DNA of 6,589 bases from assembly GCA_007118235.1 (NCBI GenBank), contig SKRY01000024.1, forward strand, positions 1-6,589, in the 5' to 3' direction. Positions 1 to 5,230 of this stretch are shown here, piece by piece (positions within the stretch are counted from its first letter, which is position 1; every line of letters begins with the position of its first letter). Source of the DNA: Candidatus Hydrogenedentota bacterium. GTDB lineage: Bacteria; Hydrogenedentota; Hydrogenedentia; Hydrogenedentales; SLHB01. The notes below the pieces were generated by a model. It made no database searches, was not told where the DNA came from, and was given only the letters and a program-made list of their open reading frames with translations. Made by a program: the position numbers and the translations under genes.

Positions 1-18
1 CGGCCGTGCCGATCTCGC

Positions 19-40
19 CAGCGGGCGCCGGCGCCCGCTG
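19..40. repeat. Perfect 22-bp palindrome upstream of the helicase gene
   Basis: The two 11-base halves are exact reverse complements (half-site CAGCGGGCGCC), so the whole block is self-complementary with no spacer. It lies 5 bp before the predicted -35 box of the helicase gene. As RNA it could form a GC-rich hairpin, followed by only a weak T-containing tail (TTCTTG). It may therefore be the terminator of a gene that lies left of the window, or an operator for a dimeric regulator. The sequence does not decide between these. Confidence 0.5.
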
Positions 41-43
41 TTC

Positions 44-72
44 TTGAAATTGGCGTTCGGCTACCGTACGAT
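44..72 (+). promoter_or_regulatory. Predicted sigma-70 promoter for pcrA-pheA
   Basis: A -35 box TTGAAA (44-49, 5 of 6 consensus bases) is followed by a 17-bp spacer and a -10 box TACGAT (67-72, 4 of 6). Transcription would start near 79-80 and give a leader of about 45 nt before the ATG at 124. The spacing is optimal and the position fits, but this is a pattern match only. Confidence 0.5.
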
Positions 73-123
73 CTGATGTTCCCCACATGATTTCAAGCCG
101 CAGGAGCAGTTAGGAAAGCAATA

Positions 124-2256
124 ATGACCACCCTGAATGATGTGCAGCGTCAAGCCATTGAAGCCGGGAACGGGCCGGTGCTTGTGCTTGCTGGAGCAGG
201 CACGGGCAAGACGCGCGTGATTGTCGAGCGCCTTGCGTGGCTGGTGGCCGAACAAGGCGTGGATCCGCGCAATCTACTCGCCGTGACGTTCACCAACCGG
301 GCGGCGAACGAGATGCGCGAGCGTGTGGCGGAGCGGCTCGGCGTGGAGCGGCTGGAGGCTTGGGTGGGGACCTTTCATTCCTTCGGACTGTTCTTGCTTC
401 GGCGCGAGATTGAGCGTCTTGGCCGGTCCACCACGTTCACGGTGTTGGACGACTCCGACCAGCTATCACTGATCAAGCGCCTCGTGAAAGAGATGCCCGC
501 CAAGTACAACCGCGTCTCTCCGCGGGAGACCTTGAACTGGATTAGCCAGTTCAAGCAGGGCCTGACGGCGCCCACGGAAGAGGACACCGAGGAAGACGCC
601 TACCTCTATCTCTGGAACAAGTATCACGAGGCGGTATGGAACGCCAATGCGGTGGATTTCGATGATCTGCTGGTCCTTCCCGCCCGGATCTTGCGCGATC
701 ACGAGGACATACGCGCCCGGTATCAGCGGCGGTACCGCTACATCCACGTAGACGAATACCAAGACACCAACCACGCGCAGTTTGTCCTTGCGCGGGAGCT
801 GGCGGGCAAGGACGGGAATATCTTCGTGGTGGGCGATGAGGACCAGAGCATCTACTCCTGGCGCGGGGCCGACCTCGAAAACATCCTGAATTTTGAGCAA
901 GAGTACCCCGGCGCGGCGGTCATCCGGCTTGAGCAGAACTACCGCAGCACGCAGCAAATCTTGGATTGCGCCAACCGGGTGGTGGCCCACAACGAGTTTC
1001 GTCTGGGCAAGTCGTTGTGGACCGGGCTCGAAAAAGGCGAACGGGTGCGGCTGTACGAGGCCAACTCGGAGCGCGACGAGGCTGAATTCATAAGCAACGA
1101 TATCGCGGAGCGGGGATGTCCCTTGAAGGAGGTCGCGATCCTCTTCCGCACCAATGGCCAAGCCCGCGTCATCGAGGAGACGTTGCGGCGCGCGGGGCTG
1201 CCATACCGGGTGTTTGGCGGGACCCAGTTCTACAGCCGGAAAGAGATCAAGGACATTTTGGCGTATCTCCGCTTGTTGGTGAATCCCGCCGACGATGTGG
1301 CGTTCCGGCGCGTGATCAACGTGCCGGCCCGGGGCATCGGCGCCACGACGCTTCAACGCGTCGAGGAGTACGCTCAAGAGCGCGGCTTGCCGCTGCTTCA
1401 GGTGCTGCGGGAAATCGAGGATGATCAAACCTTGAGCGGCCGCGCGCGCAACGCCGTTGTCTCGTTTGTTCACCTCATGGATGACCTCGCCATCGAGGCC
1501 AAGTCCAGCGGCGTGGCGGATCTGGTGGAACAGCTTCTCGAGAAGACGGGCTACCGGCGTTATGTGGAGGAGAGCGACGCCAAGGATTTCCGCGAACGCA
1601 TCGAGATCGTGGACGAGTTTGTCTCGTCGTGCAAACAATTCGACGCGGATCACGGGGGGGATCTGCTTCAGTTCTTGCAAGACATGGCCCTGGTGAGCGA
1701 TGGCGATCAGTTGGATCCCGAGGAGCCCACGGTTACGCTCATGACGTGCCACAGCGCCAAGGGGCTGGAATTCAACCACGTTTACATCGCGGGGTTGGAG
1801 GAAGGCCTGTTGCCGCACGCCAGCAGCCTGTACGACACCGAGGAGTTGGAGGAAGAGCGGCGTTTGTGTTACGTCGCCATGACACGCGCCCGGAAGACGC
1901 TCACGCTGACCTACGCGCGGGGCCGTATGATTTTCGGCGAGCCCCGTCAGAACGATTCATCCCGATTCATTGACGAGATCGGGCGGGACCATCTGGACCA
2001 GGCGGGCGTCAGGGAGCCGGAACCGGCCCGCCGGCCCGCCGAGCGGGCCCAGCGAGCCCCTGCCGGTGACCGGGACGGCGGCCGCATCAAAATGGGGACC
2101 CAGGTGCATCACGCCAAGTTCGGGCGGGGGACGGTCATGTTTACGTCGGGCTCGGGCAAGAAGTTGCGCGCCAAGGTCCGCTTTCAGTCGGGGCCCACCC
2201 GCGATATTTTGGTGGAGAAGGCCCCCCTTGAGATTCTCGAAGGGAATTCAAAGTGA
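124..2256 (+). CDS. pcrA: ATP-dependent DNA helicase, UvrD/PcrA family (superfamily 1A)
   Basis: This 710-aa protein is a full-length 3'-to-5' DNA helicase of the UvrD/PcrA/Rep group. The family unwinds DNA during nucleotide excision repair and mismatch repair and removes RecA or stalled replication complexes in the cytoplasm. All core motifs are visible: Q-motif glutamine at residue 8, Walker A AGAGTGKT (23-30, Lys29), motif Ia TFTNRAANEM (55-64), motif II DEYQDT (210-215), motif III GDEDQSIYSWRGAD (237-250), motif IV QNYRS (271-275), motif V around HSAKGLEF (543-550), and motif VI YVAMTRAR (583-590). A basic, Pro/Ala-rich linker (about 625-650) leads to a C-terminal Tudor-like domain (about 657-706, with HHAKFGRGTV). 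That domain is typical of PcrA/UvrD, where it contacts RNA polymerase or other partners, and it is absent from the shorter Rep type. The ATG at 124 is supported by AGGAAA at 112-117, 6 bp upstream. The stop codon overlaps the pheA start, so the two genes are probably co-transcribed. Choosing between the names pcrA and uvrD is a matter of convention. Confidence 0.96.
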   Translation: MTTLNDVQRQAIEAGNGPVLVLAGAGTGKTRVIVERLAWLVAEQGVDPRNLLAVTFTNRAANEMRERVAERLGVERLEAWVGTFHSFGLFLLRREIERLGRSTTFTVLDDSDQLSLIKRLVKEMPAKYNRVSPRETLNWISQFKQGLTAPTEEDTEEDAYLYLWNKYHEAVWNANAVDFDDLLVLPARILRDHEDIRARYQRRYRYIHVDEYQDTNHAQFVLARELAGKDGNIFVVGDEDQSIYSWRGADLENILNFEQEYPGAAVIRLEQNYRSTQQILDCANRVVAHNEFRLGKSLWTGLEKGERVRLYEANSERDEAEFISNDIAERGCPLKEVAILFRTNGQARVIEETLRRAGLPYRVFGGTQFYSRKEIKDILAYLRLLVNPADDVAFRRVINVPARGIGATTLQRVEEYAQERGLPLLQVLREIEDDQTLSGRARNAVVSFVHLMDDLAIEAKSSGVADLVEQLLEKTGYRRYVEESDAKDFRERIEIVDEFVSSCKQFDADHGGDLLQFLQDMALVSDGDQLDPEEPTVTLMTCHSAKGLEFNHVYIAGLEEGLLPHASSLYDTEELEEERRLCYVAMTRARKTLTLTYARGRMIFGEPRQNDSSRFIDEIGRDHLDQAGVREPEPARRPAERAQRAPAGDRDGGRIKMGTQVHHAKFGRGTVMFTSGSGKKLRAKVRFQSGPTRDILVEKAPLEILEGNSK

Positions 2257-3323
2257 CGCTGGACGACTTGCGGGGCGAGATAGACGCCATTGATGAACGC
2301 ATTCTGGAACTTCTCACCGAGCGCGCCCGCCTTGCGCAGAAGATTGGCGCCATCAAGCAAAACACCAACCGGGCGTATTACGTCCCGGAACGGGAAAAGC
2401 TGATCTTCGAGGAACTCAAACGCAAGAACCCCGGCGTGCTGCCGGAAAAGGCCATCCGCAGCATCTACCGGGAGATCATCAGCGCGACGCGCGCGCTTGA
2501 ACGGCCGGTCAGCGTGGCGTATCTCGGTCCCCGGGACACCTTCAGTCACATGGCCACGTTGCGCGTCTTCGGCAGCATGGCCGAATGCCATCCCGCCGCC
2601 ACCGTGTCCGACATTTTCACCGAGGTCGAGCGCAAGCGGGTGGATTATGGCGTGGTGCCCGTGGAGACGTCCATGGGCGGGGGTGTGAGCGACACCCTGG
2701 ACCGGTTCGTCGTGTCGGAACTCAAGATTGTGAACGAGGTGATGCTGCACATCAACCACAGTCTGCTCTCCAATAGTCTGCTCGAAGAGATCACGCAGGT
2801 GTACTCGAAGGAACAGCCGTTCGTGCAATGCCGCAACTGGCTCAAGGCCAACTTGCCCAACGCCGAGCTGATCGAGACCTCAAGCACGGCGGAGGCCGCG
2901 CGCATGGTCCATGACAAACCGGGCGCCGCCGCCATAGCGAGCGAACTCGCCGCTGAAACCTATGGGCTCGATATCGTCGCCTCGTCCATTGAAGACGCGT
3001 CCCACAACTTCACGCGCTTCTTCGTCATCGGCAGGCAGGCCGCCAAGCCCACGGGCCATGACAAGACCGCGATTCTGTTCACCATCAAGGACAAGCCCGG
3101 CGCACTATATAGTCTACTTCAACCCATGGCCCGGCGCGGCATCAACCTCAGCCGCATTGAGTCCCGGCCTTCCCAGAAACGGGCGTGGGAATATGTCTTC
3201 TTCGTGGATCTACTCGGCCATGTGAACGAGCCGGAGGTGAAGGAGGCCTTGGACGAATTGGCTCAGGAATGCTCCGAGTTCAAGATTCTCGGCTCCTTTC
3301 CGCAGGGGGAAGTGGAGGAGTAG
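2253..3323 (+). CDS. pheA: Bifunctional chorismate mutase / prephenate dehydratase (P-protein)
   Basis: This 356-aa cytoplasmic enzyme should convert chorismate to prephenate and then to phenylpyruvate, the committed branch to phenylalanine. Domains in order are an AroQ-type chorismate mutase (about 1-85), prephenate dehydratase (about 86-265) and an ACT domain (about 271-345). In the mutase, Arg7, Arg24, Lys35, Arg47 and Glu48 match the active-site pattern of E. coli PheA. In the dehydratase, the catalytic TRF motif is intact (Thr254-Arg255-Phe256). In the ACT domain, the GAL and ESRP motifs (ESRP at 303-306) that form the phenylalanine site are present, so feedback inhibition by phenylalanine is expected. 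Two dehydratase motifs deviate: GPRDTFS (92-98) where GPxGTFS is usual, and VETS (137-140) where VENS is usual. The GTG start at 2253 overlaps the helicase stop by 4 bp (GTGA). GAAGGGA just upstream can serve as ribosome binding site, which suggests translational coupling. Length is normal for a P-protein. Confidence 0.95.
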   Translation: MTLDDLRGEIDAIDERILELLTERARLAQKIGAIKQNTNRAYYVPEREKLIFEELKRKNPGVLPEKAIRSIYREIISATRALERPVSVAYLGPRDTFSHMATLRVFGSMAECHPAATVSDIFTEVERKRVDYGVVPVETSMGGGVSDTLDRFVVSELKIVNEVMLHINHSLLSNSLLEEITQVYSKEQPFVQCRNWLKANLPNAELIETSSTAEAARMVHDKPGAAAIASELAAETYGLDIVASSIEDASHNFTRFFVIGRQAAKPTGHDKTAILFTIKDKPGALYSLLQPMARRGINLSRIESRPSQKRAWEYVFFVDLLGHVNEPEVKEALDELAQECSEFKILGSFPQGEVEE

Positions 3324-3340
3324 GGGAGAGGACATCAAGA

Positions 3341-3426
3341 AAGAGGGACAGTCACCTTTTGTTTGTTTTCGGCGGAACGCCCGCCGTCCACGCTTCTCCG
3401 CATCGTTGCCAGTGACCGTCCCTCTT
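3341..3426. repeat. Long-armed inverted repeat between convergent genes (REP/MITE-like element)
   Basis: The left arm at 3341-3355 (AAGAGGGACAGTCAC) and the right arm at 3412-3426 (GTGACCGTCCCTCTT) are inverted copies with 14 of 15 bases paired. The 56-bp centre holds a smaller hairpin, GGCGG-AACGC-CCGCC (3371-3385), and a T-rich stretch after the left arm. It lies between the ends of pheA (+) and the last hsp20 gene (-), the usual place for REP, BIME or MITE elements and for bidirectional terminators. No transposase is encoded inside it. From memory, GGGACAGTCAC-type ends occur as dispersed repeats in some metagenomic genomes, often with Y1-type (REP-associated) transposases. That link is recall and was not checked. 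The rest of the interval 3324-3456 shows no gene. Confidence 0.6.
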
Positions 3427-3456
3427 GTGTTCGCTTGATTCTGTTCAGACCTCGGC

Positions 3457-3936
3457 TTAGGAAACTTGAACGTTGACGCGTTTGGACTTGGCTTCCTCCG
3501 TCTTGGGGAGCCTGAGTTTCAACACGCCGTTCTTGTATTCGCCCTCGGCCTCTTCCGTGTTGACCTCGCCCGGCAGGGGCACGGTTCGCACGAACGAACC
3601 GTAGCTACATTCCGCATAATAGTAAGCCCCTTCCTTCCGTTCTTCGCGGCTCGATTTCTTTTCCCCGCGAAGCACGAGCCGGTTGCCCGTGATTTCGGCG
3701 CTGAAATCGTCTTTGTCCATCCCCGGCAATTCCGCCCGAACCCGGATTTCATTCTCGGTCTCCTCCACGTCGAGCTTCGGGCCGCCTTGCGTCATGAACG
3801 ACTCCGGCCACGCCTCGCTATTCAAGTCTTCCGCGGAGCGGGCGCGTTCGGGCAACCATTGGTCAAAGGTGTTGGCCAAATCATCGCGCAGCCGCCCTAA
3901 TCGCTGGCGCCACTCCGTGGGCTTCAAGCTCGCCAT
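3457..3936 (-). CDS. Small heat-shock protein, Hsp20/alpha-crystallin family (third gene of operon)
   Basis: This 159-aa ATP-independent holdase chaperone should bind unfolding proteins in the cytoplasm and hold them for DnaK/ClpB refolding. Residues 1-50 form a charged, partly helical N-terminal arm. The alpha-crystallin domain spans about 52-148, with the ELPGMDKDDF strand-loop (69-78) and the family signature ending in GVLKLRLPK (137-145). A short tail carries a V-x-V form of the oligomer-bridging I-x-I/V motif (Val154-Asn-Val156). The ATG at 3936 is preceded by AGGAGGT (3945-3951), a near-perfect ribosome binding site. It is the last of three consecutive hsp20 genes, separated from the previous one by 104 bp that can form a GC-rich hairpin. 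No terminator with a U-run follows. The inverted repeat downstream may serve that role. Confidence 0.93.
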   Translation of the reverse strand: MASLKPTEWRQRLGRLRDDLANTFDQWLPERARSAEDLNSEAWPESFMTQGGPKLDVEETENEIRVRAELPGMDKDDFSAEITGNRLVLRGEKKSSREERKEGAYYYAECSYGSFVRTVPLPGEVNTEEAEGEYKNGVLKLRLPKTEEAKSKRVNVQVS

Positions 3937-3965
3937 CCTCTCTTACCTCCTCTTTTCTCTAGCGC

Positions 3966-4004
3966 GGGACCGGCCTCGCGCTCACGGGGCCGGCCGCCGG
4001 TTCC
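3966..4004 (-). other. GC-rich intercistronic hairpin between the second and third hsp20 genes
   Basis: GGGACCGGC (3966-3974) and GCCGGTTCC (3996-4004) pair at 8 of 9 positions. An alternative nested stem, CCGGCC (3970-3975) with GGCCGG (3988-3993), is also possible. In the operon transcript this would form a stable stem between cistrons. It is not followed by a U-run, so it looks more like an RNA processing or stability element, or a partial attenuator, than a classical terminator. The effect is inferred from pairing only. Confidence 0.4.
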
Positions 4005-4040
4005 TGTTTGGTTCTTGCTGTCGGGGATTGGCTCCCTGCG

Positions 4041-4433
4041 TTACGAGGACGTCTTCACCTCGATCCGCTTGGGTTTCGCTTTCTCCGCCTTCGGCAGCGT
4101 CACGGTCAGCACGCCGTATTTCATCTCCGCGCGAATGTTTTCCGAGTCCACCTCGTCGGTGAGCCGGAATTGCCGGTAGAAGTTGCGCAGTTCGAATTCA
4201 TTGCGCAACGGCGTGCCCACGGTCTCTTGTTTCACCTTGCCATGTATCGTGAGGACGCCTTCATGCACGTTGATGTCGATCTGGTCCTTCGGCACGCCCG
4301 GCAAGTCCGCCACGACAACAAGTCCGTCGGTCATTTCGAATATATCCACCGGCGGCCGCAGGGTTTGCTCTTCCGCGCGGGTTTCCGGGACGCTCTGTTC
4401 CCCGGTTGTCGTTTGCACCGTGTGTTCCGTCAT
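4041..4433 (-). CDS. Small heat-shock protein, Hsp20/alpha-crystallin family (second gene of operon)
   Basis: At 130 aa this is the shortest of the three paralogues. Its N-terminal arm (1-26) is Thr/Glu-rich and lacks the aromatic, helical arm usual for sHSPs. The alpha-crystallin domain begins at LRPPVDIFE (25-33), passes through ADLPGVPKDQI (42-52) and ends with the GVLTVTLPK signature (107-115). The tail contains an I-x-V motif (Ile124-Glu-Val126). The ATG at 4433 has GGAGGG (4441-4446) 7 bp upstream, within the same 10-base sequence (GAAAGGAGGG) that precedes the first gene of the operon. Only 23 bp separate it from the upstream gene, so co-transcription is very likely. The short arm suggests smaller oligomers or a co-assembly partner for its neighbours. 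That is inference. Confidence 0.93.
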   Translation of the reverse strand: MTEHTVQTTTGEQSVPETRAEEQTLRPPVDIFEMTDGLVVVADLPGVPKDQIDINVHEGVLTIHGKVKQETVGTPLRNEFELRNFYRQFRLTDEVDSENIRAEMKYGVLTVTLPKAEKAKPKRIEVKTSS

Positions 4434-4456
4434 GATGTATCCCTCCTTTCCGGGCC

Positions 4457-4933
4457 TTAGCTGACTTTCACCTGGATTTGCCGTGGTTTCGCCGACTCAG
4501 CTTTCGGCAACGTAAGGTGCAGCACGCCTTCCCTGTATTGGGCTTCCATGTTCTCCGTGTTCACTTTCACGGGCAGGTCAAGCGTCCGGGTAAACCGGCC
4601 CGCGCTGCGTTCCTGCCGGTGATACGCGTCGGGGTTGATGTCCTCGGACAAGGCTTGCTTTTCGCCGCTGATGCGCAATGAATTGTCTTGGACCGCCACA
4701 TCGAACGTTTGCGGATCCACGCCCGGCGCCAGCGCTTCCACGTAGATGTTGTTTTCGTCGTCCGATATGTTCAGCAACGGGTACATTCCCCGCGCCGCCT
4801 GCCCCGGCAGGAACGCTGGCCTCCGCGCCGCGCCCCCTGGAAGATTCACTCCATAGTCTTGGAACATCCGCTCAACTTCCCGCCGCAGATGGTCCAACTC
4901 GCGAAACGGGTCCCAACCTTGATTCGGCGCCAT
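4457..4933 (-). CDS. Small heat-shock protein, Hsp20/alpha-crystallin family (first gene of operon)
   Basis: This 158-aa sHSP is translated from the ATG at 4933. An in-frame ATG 30 bp further upstream (4963) is unlikely because the near-perfect Shine-Dalgarno site AAAGGAGGG (4941-4949) lies inside that extension and points to 4933. The N-terminal arm begins with WDPFRELDHLRREVERMF (7-24), the classic class of bacterial sHSP arm. A Gly/Ala/Pro linker (about 32-50) leads to the alpha-crystallin domain (about 51-145), with EALAPGVDPQTF (66-77) and the GVLHLTLPK signature (136-144). An I-x-V tail follows (Ile153-Gln-Val155). It heads a three-gene operon, and a sigma-54-type promoter lies about 150 bp upstream. 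The leader may fold so as to hide the ribosome binding site. The three paralogues differ clearly in arm and length, so they are not recent duplicates. Confidence 0.94.
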   Translation of the reverse strand: MAPNQGWDPFRELDHLRREVERMFQDYGVNLPGGAARRPAFLPGQAARGMYPLLNISDDENNIYVEALAPGVDPQTFDVAVQDNSLRISGEKQALSEDINPDAYHRQERSAGRFTRTLDLPVKVNTENMEAQYREGVLHLTLPKAESAKPRQIQVKVS

Positions 4934-4940
4934 TACGAAA

Positions 4941-5003
4941 CCCTCCTTTCTTGTGAGTTGCACGTATTCTCCAGTTGGTGGATGGAGGGCTGCCGAGCCC
5001 CCC
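4941..5003 (-). promoter_or_regulatory. 5'-leader hairpin and alternative Shine-Dalgarno-sequestering pairing (candidate RNA switch)
   Basis: In the minus-strand transcript, GGGGGGCU (5003-4996) can pair with AGCCCUCC (4991-4984) around a CGGC tetraloop, giving 7 Watson-Crick pairs and one G-U pair. The CCCUCC of that stem is also the exact complement of GGAGGG (4946-4941) in the ribosome binding site of the first hsp20 gene, across a 37-nt loop. The two pairings are mutually exclusive, which is the logic of a thermosensor or other on/off leader. This is complementarity read by eye. Energies were not calculated, and the G-rich composition makes chance pairing plausible. Confidence 0.3.
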
Positions 5004-5081
5004 TCTCCACACGCTACCCGCTATCTATGAAAACGGCCTTTAGGCGCGCTTGCCCGAGGGCCGGGTCTCTATTTCTTGCCC

Positions 5082-5098
5082 AGCAAGGCCTGTGCCAA
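5082..5098 (-). promoter_or_regulatory. Sigma-54 (RpoN) -24/-12 promoter for the hsp20 operon
   Basis: Read on the minus strand this is TTGGCACAGGCCTTGCT. It matches the RpoN consensus TTGGCAC-N5-TTGCT at every defined base and has the required 10 bp between the GG and GC dinucleotides. Transcription should start about 12 bp after the GC, near 5071, and run toward the first hsp20 start at 4933. That leaves a leader of about 138 nt. RpoN promoters need an AAA+ enhancer-binding protein, usually bound 80-150 bp upstream, and repeat pairs lie in that range. No CIRCE element and no convincing sigma-32 promoter was seen. The match, strand and position together make this the best-supported regulatory site in the window. 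Confidence 0.72.
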
Positions 5099-5139
5099 GC
5101 TTGTGGGCATGGCGCGTGGATGTCAACTCCCCCCATTGT

Positions 5140-5162
5140 AACGGGTTTGAACGGGAAAACCC
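5140..5162. promoter_or_regulatory. Paired repeats upstream of the sigma-54 promoter (possible activator site)
   Basis: The inverted repeat GGGTTT-N8-AAACCC spans 5143-5162. Overlapping it, AACGGG occurs twice (5140-5145 and 5150-5155) exactly 10 bp apart, one helical turn. The block lies roughly 70-90 bp upstream of the predicted sigma-54 start, a usual position for an enhancer-binding-protein site. It may instead serve the divergent fabH side. The activator is unknown. Confidence 0.35.
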
Positions 5163-5196
5163 ATGGCTGTAGGCCATTTCCGTGTGATGCACTGTT

Positions 5197-5230
5197 CGAT
5201 TTTCAAACACACGCGGGCCGATTTTGAAAC
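5197..5230. repeat. Two 12-bp repeats spaced 22 bp, with TTTCAAA/TTTGAAA dyad
   Basis: CGATTTTCAAAC (5197-5208) and CGATTTTGAAAC (5219-5230) are direct repeats matching at 11 of 12 bases, with starts 22 bp apart, about two helical turns. Because of the single C/G difference, their cores TTTCAAA and TTTGAAA are also inverted copies of each other. This places two similar sites on the same face of the DNA, as expected for cooperative regulator binding, about 125-160 bp upstream of the sigma-54 start. Confidence 0.4.

Noticed and set aside
466..1818. Long open frame (450 codons) on the minus strand inside the helicase gene
   Set aside because: It lies opposite a helicase with every family motif intact. 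Its translation has no recognisable domain and is the typical antisense shadow of a GC-rich gene.
2184..2828. Minus-strand open frame (214 codons) across the helicase/pheA junction
   Set aside because: It overlaps two well-supported genes on the opposite strand and shows no motif or plausible ribosome binding site.
4041..4933. Possibility that the adjacent hsp20 genes are one broken or duplicated gene
   Set aside because: Each has its own start, strong ribosome binding site, complete alpha-crystallin domain and tail motif, and the sequences differ throughout.
4934..4963. Ten-residue N-terminal extension of the first Hsp20 (start at 4963)
   Set aside because: The extension would contain the near-perfect Shine-Dalgarno site that serves the ATG at 4933, and the WDPF arm sits at the normal distance from that second ATG.
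5098..5126. Sigma-70 promoter on the minus strand using TTGACA (5126-5121)
   Set aside because: The -35 is perfect, but the bases 16-18 bp downstream (CAAGCT/AAGCTT) do not resemble a -10 box. The -24/-12 match just downstream is far better.
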